IMG/VR virus record: IMGVR_UViG_3300035670_000105
Location: 1-64,000 of that record
DNA: 64,000 nt
Direction: 5' to 3' (one strand)
Source: a virus
The position numbers and the translations under genes are program-made. Positions 23,778 through 31,999 of the stretch are shown one piece after another. The notes under the pieces are model-generated. The model was not told where the DNA came from, ran no database searches, and saw nothing but the letters and a program-made list of their open reading frames with translations. The stretch's first letter is position 1. Each line of letters opens with the position of its first letter.

Positions 23778-24350
23778 ATGGCGCTTTATAGCCCCGAACG
23801 CGGCCTGGCTGCTGGCATCGGCCTGATGATCAACGAGCTGCTGGTGACAGCAATCGACCCAGGCCAGCCCTACATCCACCGACTGCTGGATGGCCACGGC
23901 AAAACACTGAGCATCGAATGGTGTGGACCGTTCACCGAGCGGGCCCTGCTGGATGAACCGGATGAACGACGCGGTGATGGCGCCATCCGCCTGCACACCC
24001 GCAGTGACGATCCGCTCTATGCCCTGCCACCGGATCTGGAGATGGAGGAGCTGAACATCCGCATGGGTGTCCCCCTGTGGGTGTATGGCTGGCTGGATGG
24101 CGAACGCACGGCGATCGCCGCCGGCCTGTTCCACCCCCTGTATGTCAGCGCAACGCTCGACTTCTGGGCGCCGGAGAGTGGACTGCACGAGCGGCGGCTG
24201 TATATCTTCGATCCACGGCTCACTGACGAGGAGTTGAAGCAGGAGCCACCGCCGTTGCGCAAGATGACGGAGATGGCCAAGCTGGAAGCCATCGGTGCCG
24301 GCCTGCCCGAACGCCGGCCCCAGTTCCGCCCATCCCTGCGGCTGCCCTGA
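23778..24350 (+). CDS. Hypothetical protein, 190 aa
   Basis: ATG 23778. Beta-rich acidic sequence with LWVYGWLDGERTAIAAGLF. A C-terminal charged helix ends in Pro/Arg. Followed by a strong terminator. Function unknown. Confidence 0.55.
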   Translation: MALYSPERGLAAGIGLMINELLVTAIDPGQPYIHRLLDGHGKTLSIEWCGPFTERALLDEPDERRGDGAIRLHTRSDDPLYALPPDLEMEELNIRMGVPLWVYGWLDGERTAIAAGLFHPLYVSATLDFWAPESGLHERRLYIFDPRLTDEELKQEPPPLRKMTEMAKLEAIGAGLPERRPQFRPSLRLP

Positions 24351-24380
24351 TCCCAGAGCGCTGCCTGCAGTCCACCACCA

Positions 24381-24409
24381 AGGGCGTCAGATCAACTGAC
24401 GCCCTTTCC
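24381..24409 (+). terminator. Terminator after 190-aa gene
   Basis: AGGGCGTCAG-ATCAA-CTGACGCCCT followed by TTCCC; perfect 10-bp stem. Confidence 0.8.
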
Positions 24410-24428
24410 CGTATCGACCGCTCCAGCC

Positions 24429-24704
24429 ATGCCCCTCTCCGCTGAACGCATCCAGTCCGTAGCGCAGCAGCTGATGGCGCAGACGACACCGGAGGGGATC
24501 CTGAGGATCCGCCGGCAGCTGGATGACGCGAGCGCCAAGCAGGTGATTCGCGCCATACCACCACTGGAGCGCGGCGCGTTGCTGATGTGCCTCGCGTTTC
24601 GCAGCACCGATCGCTGGGCGCCATTCGACAGCGCCATCATCGACGGCACGGTGGAAGACCTGATCGAGCAGCAGAGCGGCGGAGGCCCCTTACCCTCCGC
24701 CTAG
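24429..24704 (+). CDS. Hypothetical helical protein, 91 aa
   Basis: ATG 24429. All-helical (ERIQSVAQQLMAQTTPEGIL, RQLDDASAKQVIRAI). The 3' end contains the TACCCTC of the next gene. Function unknown. Confidence 0.5.
   Translation: MPLSAERIQSVAQQLMAQTTPEGILRIRRQLDDASAKQVIRAIPPLERGALLMCLAFRSTDRWAPFDSAIIDGTVEDLIEQQSGGGPLPSA
24691..24697 (+). promoter_or_regulatory. TACCCTC element before 24719 gene
   Basis: CCTTACCCTC, 21 nt before ATG 24719; plus-strand member of the family. Confidence 0.5.
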
Positions 24705-24718
24705 CGCAGTGCAGATCG

Positions 24719-25060
24719 ATGGCCACATCCCCAGCGGAGACGAATGCTGAGCTGTTGCGCCAGATCCTGGCGGAACTGAAGCAGCTGACTGAGGTGATGG
24801 AGGCCTTCACCAATGACGGCTTCCCACTGGCCCGCACGATTCCCACCACCGAGACGCTGGCTGCGATGGTGGTGGCCGCGGCCCTGATCAGCCGCGGCGA
24901 TCCTCGCGTCAACCCGCAGGACTTGCAGAACCGACTGGCTGCGGCTCCGGTGGTGAGCACGCAGCTGATTGCGCACATCGATGCGTACCTGCAGAGCGTT
25001 CAGGTGCAGCAGCTCGATCAGCTGGCGCGGCAGGTGCAGCCGCCGCAGCCGGGTAACTGA
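24719..25060 (+). CDS. Hypothetical helical protein, 113 aa
   Basis: ATG 24719 with TACCCTC 21 nt upstream. N-terminal coiled-coil-like helix (NAELLRQILAELKQLTEVME), middle Ala-rich helix, Gln-rich end. Its last 150 bp are antisense to the 3' part of the gene at 24909-25346. Confidence 0.5.
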   Translation: MATSPAETNAELLRQILAELKQLTEVMEAFTNDGFPLARTIPTTETLAAMVVAAALISRGDPRVNPQDLQNRLAAAPVVSTQLIAHIDAYLQSVQVQQLDQLARQVQPPQPGN

Positions 25061-25346
25061 GCGACGCATGCCACTGCGCTTCGGCGTTCAGCTGGAGCAG
25101 GGAGGTGAGCAGCAGATCAAAGCTCACCCCCCGTTCAACGACGCGGCGCAGGATGGCAGCGGTGACTGGATTTTCAGGAATGACATCCCGAAAGCGAAGC
25201 GCTGGCCTGTGGTTGATCATCACCAGGCGAGCGGGGAGGTGTTCGGCCGTGAGCACGCAACGGCATTCGCCGTTGGAGCGCGCAACTGCAGTAACGGTGA
25301 CTTCCATACCGTGAGCAGTAGGGCGCTGACTCAGCGCAACATCCAT
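24909..25346 (-). CDS. Minus-strand hypothetical protein, about 145 aa
   Basis: The frame has natural codon use and an ordered sequence (MEVTVTAVARSNGECRCVLT, HLPARLVMINHRPALRF, ILRRVVERGVSFDLLLTSLL). Start uncertain: ATG 25346, ATG 25310 or TTG 25412. The C-terminal 50 residues are Ala/Pro rich and overlap the convergent gene above, so the true stop could be affected by sequence error. Function unknown. Confidence 0.4.
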   Translation of the reverse strand: MDVALSQRPTAHGMEVTVTAVARSNGECRCVLTAEHLPARLVMINHRPALRFRDVIPENPVTAAILRRVVERGVSFDLLLTSLLQLNAEAQWHASLSYPAAAAAPAAPADRAAAPERSAGTHRCAQSAACSPPEPQPVGSASPAG

Positions 25347-25452
25347 TACGTCGACGCGAAGGTCGGCGCAGCATACGCAGATTTTCGTCGGATTTGGCTG
25401 GTTCCACCCCAATGCAAATGCTGCATAACTTCACCCAACTTCATCAAGACCA

Positions 25453-26298
25453 ATGAACGACACGCTGGCCTGGATGACAGCTGCGCCCACCGCCCCATCC
25501 CCGCCGGATCGGCGCCGCTACATCGATCCGGCCAGCGGCATCCGCTTCTACCCCATCCCCCCGCCCACCGGCAGCGGCGAGTGGCTGGCCGTCCCCGGCG
25601 TCACCTCGATCCTCAGTGATGCCAGCAGTGAGGAGGACCGCCAGCGGCTGGAGAACTGGCGCCAACAAGAGCTGGCCGCCGGCCGCGATCCCAATGCCGG
25701 CCGCGACCGGGGCACCCGGGTGCATGCGGCGCTGGAGGACTACATCCGTGGCGTCGAACCCAGCTTCTCAACCGATGTGGATGCCGCGGCCTTCAGCGGC
25801 ATGGAGAAACACCTGGCGAGCTACAGCACCTTCCTGTGGAACGAGCGGCCCCTGGTGCAGGGCTGGGAGCACTGCTGGAGTGCCCCGGCCGGGGATCCCG
25901 ATCGCCTGGCCCGGGTGTGGAGCTGGCAGTGGGGCTATGCCGGCACGCCGGATCTGATCGGCAAGCACCGCCGCGGCCTGACGATCCTCGGTGACTTCAA
26001 GACGAGCAACCAGCCCTACTACCGCTGCAGCGGTAGCCAGGTGCCCGCGTTCAAGCGCACCGGCTTCCTCAAGTTCCGCAAGACCGTGCGTCAGCTGTGC
26101 GCCTACAAGCTGGCAGTCGAGGAGATGCTCGATCTCCACATCGACGCACTGCAGATCATCGTCGGCCTGCCGGCTGCCGGTGAATCCCAGATGTTCTACA
26201 TCTCGGGCCCCGACCTGGAGCTGGAGACGGAGAACTTCAAACAGCTGGCGGCCGCCTTCTGGGCCAAGCGCGCCAGCGCCCAACTGCTGGCGGCCTAG
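25453..26298 (+). CDS. PD-(D/E)XK exonuclease (RecB/Cas4-like)
   Basis: 281 residues. N-terminal VPGVTSILSD and RGTRVHAALEDYIRG carry the helix and Glu/His typical of RecB-family phage exonucleases. The core is D167 in GYAGTPDLIG and D181-x-K183 in ILGDFKTS, then a QLCAYKLA helix motif that usually supplies the Gln/Tyr pair. Likely degrades DNA ends in replication or recombination. Next to it lies an HNH gene inserted exactly after the stop codon. Confidence 0.75.
   Translation: MNDTLAWMTAAPTAPSPPDRRRYIDPASGIRFYPIPPPTGSGEWLAVPGVTSILSDASSEEDRQRLENWRQQELAAGRDPNAGRDRGTRVHAALEDYIRGVEPSFSTDVDAAAFSGMEKHLASYSTFLWNERPLVQGWEHCWSAPAGDPDRLARVWSWQWGYAGTPDLIGKHRRGLTILGDFKTSNQPYYRCSGSQVPAFKRTGFLKFRKTVRQLCAYKLAVEEMLDLHIDALQIIVGLPAAGESQMFYISGPDLELETENFKQLAAAFWAKRASAQLLAA
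26289..26297 (+). repeat. 9-bp direct repeat, left copy at HNH gene boundary
   Basis: GGCGGCCTA, overlapping the exonuclease stop; identical copy at 26860-26868. Confidence 0.6.
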
Positions 26299-26843
26299 GC
26301 CTCCTCAAGCCAAGCCCAACACCGCCCGCCCGGCAACACGCTGTAGATAGTCGACCTCGGTATCCGCAACTCCCTTGCGAGACACGAGATCGACTTTGAA
26401 CCTCGTCTTGCGACAAGGCGCCTGATCTCCAGCACTTGCCCCTGATCAAGGCGAGTCCTTGGATTCCGCGCGCCGCGAGACGCCGTCCCGTCCCTCACGC
26501 GATCCAGCTGATTCTGCGAAGGACTCCCATAGGAGAGATTCACCAGTCGGTTGTCCGTCTTGCCCCCAGGGCCATGCAGAACAACCATCCCGTCTGGCCT
26601 CTCGCCCAGAAACGCCTCAGCGACAAGGCTGTGAACCATACAGTTCTCGTGAACTCCACACTTGCTCAATACAAGCTGCAAATATCCATAGGTTGTTGTG
26701 GAGAACTTCCTGATCCTTCCTTTCCTCTTCACCTGGCCGAATCGCCTATGAGGCACAACGCGATCAACGCTGCGCACGCGCCCACGATCTGAAACCTCGT
26801 AGAGGCCTTCGTAGCCACAAACCGCAACCCACCGTTCTCCCAT
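26295..26843 (-). CDS. HNH homing endonuclease with NUMOD4 domain
   Basis: 182 residues from ATG 26843. It begins WVAVCGYEGLYEVSDRGRVRS, the NUMOD4 pattern. Then comes HSLVAEAFLGERPDGMVVLH...KTDNRLVNLSYGSPSQNQ, an HNH-type nuclease core with the third residue Asn. The C-terminal helix-turn-helix (LARELRIPRSTIYSVL) is typical of DNA-binding tails. It fills the space between the convergent exonuclease and regulator genes, bracketed by GGCGGCCTA. Codon use is more AT-rich than neighbours, fitting recent arrival. Free-standing homing endonucleases cut allelic phage DNA to spread. Confidence 0.85.
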   Translation of the reverse strand: MGERWVAVCGYEGLYEVSDRGRVRSVDRVVPHRRFGQVKRKGRIRKFSTTTYGYLQLVLSKCGVHENCMVHSLVAEAFLGERPDGMVVLHGPGGKTDNRLVNLSYGSPSQNQLDRVRDGTASRGARNPRTRLDQGQVLEIRRLVARRGSKSISCLARELRIPRSTIYSVLPGGRCWAWLEEA

Positions 26844-26859
26844 AGATACTCCAGCTGCA

Positions 26860-26868
26860 GGCGGCCTA
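26860..26868 (+). repeat. 9-bp direct repeat, right copy
   Basis: GGCGGCCTA overlapping the stop codon of the regulator gene. Confidence 0.6.
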
Positions 26869-27528
26869 AAGCAGGAACTGTTCCTGCAGGGTGGAGACGG
26901 GCCGGCCGAGCAGCTTCGCCAACCCGCCCCACTGGACCTCATTCAGCTCCTGCTCACCACCCGCTTCGATCGCTTCCAGCACGGGGGTGAGCGTGAGGAT
27001 GGCGGCCAGCTCATCGAACAGCTCCGGTGCCGGCTCCCGCTTCTGGCGGATGAACTCCATCAAGGCCTGGCACTGCAGCTGTGGTGGTGGTGGTGGTGCC
27101 GTCGGTTCATCGAGGGCAGAGCCATAGCGCTCCAGCAAGCGGACCAGCTCCCGTGCCAACTCCAGAGCCGAGAAGGCGACGGGACGCTGACTGAGCAACC
27201 GCTGATGCTCCAGCGCAGCCTCGCGGCCGCTCTCCACCCAGATGTAGACGCTGGTGATGTCGAAGTCGATCACCTTGGCGAGCTGCGCAACCGTGCGTGC
27301 CTTGAGCGCGTCGAAGTCGGCGCCGCCGGTCTTGTAGCGATGCAGCATCGTTGAAGAGATATGAAGCGACGCGGCCAGTTCGTTCTGGGCACCAAGGACA
27401 GCGCCGCGTTCTGCGCCCAGACGCCTGAGGGCGTAGTTGATCAGCTCGGCAAAGCGCTCATCCCGCAGGCGCCGCTGGGGATCCTGAGGATTCTCAGCCC
27501 GCCCGCCATCTGCATCCAAGGCTGCCAT
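26866..27528 (-). CDS. HTH transcriptional regulator (candidate phage repressor)
   Basis: 220 residues. Residues 50-80 (LAASLHISSTMLHRYKTGGADF) form a helix-turn-helix of the XRE/Cro type, followed by a helix AQLAKVIDFDITSVYIWVE. The C-terminal half is helical and acidic and could mediate oligomerisation; there is no RecA-cleavage-type peptidase signature. It is transcribed divergently from the primase-helicase across a 200-bp region with inverted repeats. Location and fold make it the best candidate for a lysogeny regulator here. Confidence 0.55.
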   Translation of the reverse strand: MAALDADGGRAENPQDPQRRLRDERFAELINYALRRLGAERGAVLGAQNELAASLHISSTMLHRYKTGGADFDALKARTVAQLAKVIDFDITSVYIWVESGREAALEHQRLLSQRPVAFSALELARELVRLLERYGSALDEPTAPPPPPQLQCQALMEFIRQKREPAPELFDELAAILTLTPVLEAIEAGGEQELNEVQWGGLAKLLGRPVSTLQEQFLL

Positions 27529-27728
27529 GGGGCCAGCGCTCCTGTCGAATCGAGTTCCACCGTTCTAATACAGGCAATTAGCGGTTGTCGCCTGCGGCTG
27601 GTGTAACAACCGGCACTGTTGCGGGAATTGCATCACAGGCCTTCACCTGCCGCGGCCCACCACCCCATGCCCTGTGCAACTGGGGTTGACCCATCACCTA
27701 CCCTCAAGCCGAACCCGGGTTCATCGGC
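27529..27728 (+). promoter_or_regulatory. Divergent control region with inverted repeats
   Basis: Between regulator and primase-helicase. Inverted repeats: CTAAT-ACAGGCA-ATTAG (27565-27581), and CGGTTGT (27582-27588) with ACAACCGG (27606-27613). They are candidate operators for the regulator. The TACCCTC element for the rightward gene is at 27699. Confidence 0.5.
27699..27705 (+). promoter_or_regulatory. TACCCTC element before primase-helicase
   Basis: CACCTACCCTC, 23 nt before GTG 27729, no Shine-Dalgarno between. TTGACC lies just 7 nt upstream, too close for a standard -35. Confidence 0.55.
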
Positions 27729-30251
27729 GTGGGAGAGAGCGTTGGCAGCCAGCCTTTGCTGGCGTTGGTGTCCCTGCATCACGGCCATCACAACAAGTCC
27801 AAGGACTTCCGAACGGCCGATGCCAGTGACACCTGGACCGTCGCGGCCCTGGACTTCGCCGATCTGATCGATCACATCAGCTGCGGCAAGGCGTTCCTCA
27901 ACTGCCAGCTCGACGGCCCTCGCAAGACCGAGAGCTGCCGCGCCTCCAACCTGATCATCCTCGATGTCGATGGCGACATCACCCTTGAGGAGTTCTGGGC
28001 AATCCCCTTTGCCCAGCGCCACTGCGCCTTCACCTACACCAGCTGCTCCCATCTCGATGATGCCAAGCAGCAGAAGCGACAATCACCGACCAACCACAGC
28101 TTCCGCGCCCTTTTCCCGGCCGAGGCGATCGACATCGGTGAGCCGGGCGGGACTGAGCTGTACGCCGAGCGCTACCACCTGCTGCTGGAGCGCCTCGGGC
28201 TGCAGCTGAAGGACACCTCCCCGGCCAAGCCAGCCCAACCCTGGTATGGCAATGACGCCACCCAGGTGCAGCTAGGCCAGGCCGTGCCCCTGGACTGGGA
28301 GTTCACAGCTGATGCGGTGGACCGGGTACGGGCCAAAGCGATGGGCCGCCAGCGATTGCAAGCCGCGGCCGCTGCCAGCTTTGACGATGACGGCCTGGAT
28401 GAGCAGCGCGCCGTCTACCTGCTCGACAACCTGCTGCGGCCCAGCGTCGATGGCGAATTCTCCAGCTACTGGGTGCAGGTGTTCAACGCCTGCGCTGCCA
28501 GTGGCTCGGACGCCGTCCGTGATGCGTTCCTGGCCTGGCACGACCGCGGCCACCACAGCAAGACGCAGAAAGGCGTAGCCCGCCGCTACGACAAGGCGGG
28601 TAGCCGCAGCGGCCTGGGCAAGCTGTTCGCTCTGGCCAAGGAGCAACACGGCAGCAACTGGTACCAGCTGCTGCCCGTGGAGCTGCGGCGCAAGCGCAGC
28701 ACCTCCACCCCCCCAATCACCCTGATGTCCTCCCGCAGTTGGGATGACATCGCCCCACAACAAGACTTCTCCTCCCCCATTCCTGATGCCGTCTCGCCGG
28801 CCCAGCTCCAACGCATCAGCTTCAATCTCAACTCGCAGGCGCTGGGCTCATCCGCTGCAGACGCCCAGACCCGTGAGGCCGTCGATCTACACAATGATCT
28901 GCTCTGGCGCATCTACCGCCTGGAAGTCGAGCTGATCCACCAGAAGGATGGCAGCGAGGAGGCGGTGGATGAAGCAGAAGGCAGCGCCCTGCAAGTCGAA
29001 TACCGCAACGAACTGGCCAACCTCCTACCGCTCTACGGCCGGGAGAGCTGGCGCATCGACCAGGCCCTGCTGGACATCTTCAAGCGCGAGCACAACCTGG
29101 GCGGTCGCACCAAGCGGGACATCAAACCCCAGAAGCTCAGCGATCACATCCTGGAAGAAGCGGAGTGGCTCCTGCCGGATCTGATGATGCCCGGCCGCAG
29201 CTACATGCTCTACGGCCTGACGGGCACAGGCAAGTCCACGATGGCGCTGATGCTCGCCCGCGTGATCACCGGCACCCCGGATCACGCCGCTTTCCTCGAC
29301 TGCAATCCTGTCCCCGGTGAGATCTTCGGCACCCGTCGCGTGCTCTATGTCGCCAGTGATGGCGGTGATGGAGCCATCACGGATCTCAAGACTTACGCCA
29401 AGCGCCACAAGATGGATCAGGCGCAGTGGTGCGAGGACTACCTGCGCGTCATCGGGGAGAGCACCTGCAATAACGCCACCCCATGGAAGATGAATCTCTA
29501 TGAGATGCATCGCCTGGCCGAAATCCTAGAGGAAGCCGCGGCCGAAGGGGTGCCTTACGCCCTGGTGATCTTCGACTCACTAAAGGCAATCTGCCCGCGC
29601 AACGTGCGTGTTGGCGATCAGATCATCACGGACTACATCGAGATCCTGACCAAGATCTGCTCCTCCCGCGGGGCGGCGTCGCTGTTCATTCACCACCAGG
29701 CCAAGGACACCCCGACATTCCAGGGAGCATCAGGCATTGGCGAGATGATCAGTGGCATTTTCTCCATCAAGAAGAAGGATGAGCAACACCACTTTTGTAT
29801 CGAGAAAACCCGTGTGAGTCTACGCGGAAATCGAGAGATCCCGTACACCATCAAGGACGGCAGGCTTGTACAGCTCAACCACTTTGAAGGTGATGATCAC
29901 AGCACTGATGAAGGCAAGATTCTCGCCATCTTGCAAGAGCACTATGAGCGCCATCGTAGCCGCGTCGCCCACCTCGATGTCACCGATGAGCTACGCAACT
30001 ACGCCGGCATCAGCCGCGATGACCTGCGCATCATGCTCAACCAGCGTGGCGGCAATGGCAAGAGGATCTTCACGAGGCCAGGGCGCAACGACCTTCTCAA
30101 GGAGATGGAGTTAACAGGCGCCATCCGCGAACTAACCCACAAGAAGTTCAAGAACTACGCCATCGCCAGTGCCAAAGGTTTCTGCGCTGACACCACCGAC
30201 CAGCTTCAGATGCCAGCTGACACCGTCGATATTTATCCCGGCTGGGATTGA
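27729..30251 (+). CDS. Fused AEP-type primase and RecA-fold helicase
   Basis: 840 residues from GTG. N-terminal domain: LIILDVDGDI (D79, D81) and a HSFRALFP stretch match archaeo-eukaryotic primase-like phage and plasmid primases. A linker region holds the PITLMSSRS...DDIAPQ peptide at 329-344. C-terminal domain: Walker A GLTGTGKST (K502), Walker B ALVIFDSLKA, and SLFIHHQAKD, as in RepA/KaiC-like helicases. A final winged-helix-like tail (about 730-800) may bind DNA. It would prime and unwind at the phage origin. The divergent regulator and TACCCTC element suggest tight control. Confidence 0.8.
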   Translation: MGESVGSQPLLALVSLHHGHHNKSKDFRTADASDTWTVAALDFADLIDHISCGKAFLNCQLDGPRKTESCRASNLIILDVDGDITLEEFWAIPFAQRHCAFTYTSCSHLDDAKQQKRQSPTNHSFRALFPAEAIDIGEPGGTELYAERYHLLLERLGLQLKDTSPAKPAQPWYGNDATQVQLGQAVPLDWEFTADAVDRVRAKAMGRQRLQAAAAASFDDDGLDEQRAVYLLDNLLRPSVDGEFSSYWVQVFNACAASGSDAVRDAFLAWHDRGHHSKTQKGVARRYDKAGSRSGLGKLFALAKEQHGSNWYQLLPVELRRKRSTSTPPITLMSSRSWDDIAPQQDFSSPIPDAVSPAQLQRISFNLNSQALGSSAADAQTREAVDLHNDLLWRIYRLEVELIHQKDGSEEAVDEAEGSALQVEYRNELANLLPLYGRESWRIDQALLDIFKREHNLGGRTKRDIKPQKLSDHILEEAEWLLPDLMMPGRSYMLYGLTGTGKSTMALMLARVITGTPDHAAFLDCNPVPGEIFGTRRVLYVASDGGDGAITDLKTYAKRHKMDQAQWCEDYLRVIGESTCNNATPWKMNLYEMHRLAEILEEAAAEGVPYALVIFDSLKAICPRNVRVGDQIITDYIEILTKICSSRGAASLFIHHQAKDTPTFQGASGIGEMISGIFSIKKKDEQHHFCIEKTRVSLRGNREIPYTIKDGRLVQLNHFEGDDHSTDEGKILAILQEHYERHRSRVAHLDVTDELRNYAGISRDDLRIMLNQRGGNGKRIFTRPGRNDLLKEMELTGAIRELTHKKFKNYAIASAKGFCADTTDQLQMPADTVDIYPGWD

Positions 30252-30292
30252 TCACCCGCTTCATTTCCTGCTTCTTCAATTCTTTCATTGGT

Positions 30293-30320
30293 GATCTATA
30301 GATCATTCGATCTATAGATA
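30293..30320 (+). promoter_or_regulatory. Twin GATCTATAGATC palindromes
   Basis: GATCTATAGATC at 30293-30304 and GATCTATAGATA at 30309-30320, centres 16 bp apart. This arrangement fits binding of two protein dimers at an AT-rich site; the protein is unknown. Confidence 0.55.
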
Positions 30321-30652
30321 CACCTTCTTCCTTGCTACTTTGGAGACATTGCTCCGAGACATAGCCATACGCCTCCGGCTGGATCTTAGGGCATGCCGCA
30401 ACCGCTGTTTGACTGGCTCCAGTCTCAGGCAATGCCATAACGCAGGGGTTCAACAGCTCGGCGTCCCTGTGGCTGCAGGCCATTCCAATGTTCACTGCAT
30501 CGGTATCAAGCTGAGACAACCCGGTGAGATCCCAGTCATTGCAATGGATCTCACGGTTCATTGCATCGAGCCTCGCTTTCCGTGTTTGCCTAGATTCCAG
30601 TGTTTGCAAGGGATCTGCAACGATGCTGCATCGCAGGGGGCCTCGTGATGTG

Positions 30653-30668
30653 CGCGCATGCATGCGCG
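30653..30668 (+). promoter_or_regulatory. Perfect 16-bp palindrome CGCGCATGCATGCGCG
   Basis: Exact palindrome about 105 bp upstream of the SSB promoter. May be an operator or cruciform-forming site. Confidence 0.45.
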
Positions 30669-30769
30669 ATCTATCTATGCATTCAAAATCACGCCCCTGA
30701 ATCACAGTTTGTGAAGCACTCGACAGGGACGCCCTGTTCACCCGGGTTGCACAAGCAGTCGAATCCCCC

Positions 30770-30776
30770 TACGCTC
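30770..30776 (+). promoter_or_regulatory. SSB promoter: TACGCTC with TTGCAC -35
   Basis: TACGCTC lies 23 nt before ATG 30800, the usual spacing. Here a sigma70-like TTGCAC is present 17 bp upstream of TACGCT, the best full promoter seen. Confidence 0.6.
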
Positions 30777-30799
30777 TGGACTGTCGTTGCCCCTGTCCC

Positions 30800-31444
30800 A
30801 TGCGCGAGGTGTTCGGTGACGCCCGACTCGTCACCACCGCCGATGGCTTTGCCCTGGAGGCTCTGGGGCTGCATCGCCCCGCCACGCTGATCGCCTCCAC
30901 CGCTGGCCACGCAGTCCCCGACCTGACGGATTACCTCGGCCGCGTTGTCAGCTTCGTCGGCGCCCTGGAGGCTCCAGGCGAGAACCTGGAGATCCTGCGC
31001 GTCCACGCCAACGAACTGCATCTGGCCCCAGCCGCGGCGGAAGACCCCACCCCCTCGCCTCTGTGGGCCGTCACCTCTGGCAACCTCGGCCGTGATGGCG
31101 ACACCGACAAAGCCGCGGCCTACAACCCCAAGGGTGATCGGGTGACGGCATCGCTGGCCTACGCCAAGAACGACACCCGCACCTCCTGGCTGCGCATCAG
31201 CTGCTACGCCTACTACGCCGCCGCTCCCCTGCTGGCCGAGCTGGAGGCAGGCAGTGCCATCACCACCTACGGCGCCCTGGAGAGCTACGACTACAACGGC
31301 AAGCCTCGCCTGCAGCTGGCCCTGCGCGGCTTCCAGCTCAGCCGCACCGGTGGCACCGCTCGCCCCACGCCAATCACCCTGATGTCCTCGCGCAGCCGGG
31401 ATGACATCGCTCCGCAAACCGACGCTTTCACCTCAGCGGGATGA
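30800..31444 (+). CDS. ssb: Single-stranded DNA-binding protein (OB-fold)
   Basis: 214 residues. The middle (about 85-185) follows the SSB order: WAVTSGNLG, DRVTASLAYAKND, TSWLRISCYAYYA, an AELEAGSAITTYGALES strand-turn and LQLALRGFQLS. The N-terminal 80 residues are an extra beta-rich segment. The C-terminus carries PITLMSSRSRDDIAPQ (191-206), almost the same peptide as in the primase-helicase. The position fits an SSB tail used to recruit partners, replacing the usual acidic DDIPF tip. Confidence 0.65.
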   Translation: MREVFGDARLVTTADGFALEALGLHRPATLIASTAGHAVPDLTDYLGRVVSFVGALEAPGENLEILRVHANELHLAPAAAEDPTPSPLWAVTSGNLGRDGDTDKAAAYNPKGDRVTASLAYAKNDTRTSWLRISCYAYYAAAPLLAELEAGSAITTYGALESYDYNGKPRLQLALRGFQLSRTGGTARPTPITLMSSRSRDDIAPQTDAFTSAG

Positions 31445-31448
31445 ACAC

Positions 31449-31679
31449 ATGGATTGGACAGTCGACAACAACGGCAACGAATGCGGTAACTGCCTTTGGT
31501 TCCAGGAAACCGAGGCCAAAGAAGGCTTCTGCTACTACGAGCCGCCTCAAGTCTTTGCCGTTTACGACCGCAAAACCAAGCGGATTGAGCGCGTTACATG
31601 CCGGCCCGAAGCCTATGCCCGCTCCATCTGCAGCAAACACACGCCCATCCCAGGCGTGACCCCCACCCCTACCCCCTGA
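31449..31679 (+). CDS. Small Cys-rich protein, 76 aa
   Basis: ATG 31449. CGNC near residue 11, then C at FCYYEP, CRPEAY and CSKH: about five cysteines that could bind one zinc. Pro/Thr-rich end. Function unknown. Confidence 0.55.
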   Translation: MDWTVDNNGNECGNCLWFQETEAKEGFCYYEPPQVFAVYDRKTKRIERVTCRPEAYARSICSKHTPIPGVTPTPTP

Positions 31680-31684
31680 CTCCC

Positions 31685-31999
31685 GTGAAGACCGCTGAGT
31701 TTCAACTGGGCATGCGCGTTCGCCGCCGCACCGACGAGTCCGCTTTCGTCCGTGATCGCCGCGATCATCCCAAGCTCAAAGGGCGTCGCCCTGGCATCGT
31801 CGTCGGCATGCCCGAGCGACTCGGGGAGCGGCACACCTCTGTTGCCATCCAGTGGGAAGGCAGCACCCGCGTTGACCATGTCATCATCCACCGGCTGGAA
31901 CCACTGCCCAAGAAAGACCAGCCCATCGCCCTCGGCGGCACCTGGCAGGCGGAGCCCGGCACCATGCTCGCCAAGGCCAAGACCATACCCTCAGCCTGA
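31685..31999 (+). CDS. KOW/SH3-like small protein, 104 aa
   Basis: GTG 31685. FQLGMRVRRRTDES, GRRPGIVVGMP, TSVAIQWEGSTRVDHV and IIHRLEPL resemble a five-strand SH3/KOW barrel. Basic. It may bind nucleic acid. The 3' end overlaps the TACCCTC element of the next gene. Confidence 0.5.
   Translation: MKTAEFQLGMRVRRRTDESAFVRDRRDHPKLKGRRPGIVVGMPERLGERHTSVAIQWEGSTRVDHVIIHRLEPLPKKDQPIALGGTWQAEPGTMLAKAKTIPSA
31986..31992 (+). promoter_or_regulatory. TACCCTC element before 32017 gene
   Basis: CCATACCCTC, exact consensus, 24 nt before ATG 32017. Confidence 0.55.

Larger units (their letters stand above)
30252..30799 (+). other. Non-coding region with operator-like palindromes
   Basis: 548 bp without a convincing gene. 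A minus-strand frame (30148-30741) has odd composition and runs antisense into the primase-helicase end, so it is not annotated. The segment is AT-rich at the left (30265-30345), carries twin palindromes and a CG-rich palindrome, and ends in the SSB promoter. Confidence 0.45.

Noticed and set aside
24969-25619. Plus-strand frame across 25.0-25.6 kb
   Set aside because: Unnatural composition; the minus-strand frame and the exonuclease gene explain the region better.
30148-30741. 197-codon minus-strand frame after the primase-helicase
   Set aside because: It runs antisense into the primase-helicase, has odd Cys/Ser/Arg composition and lacks a good start or promoter.
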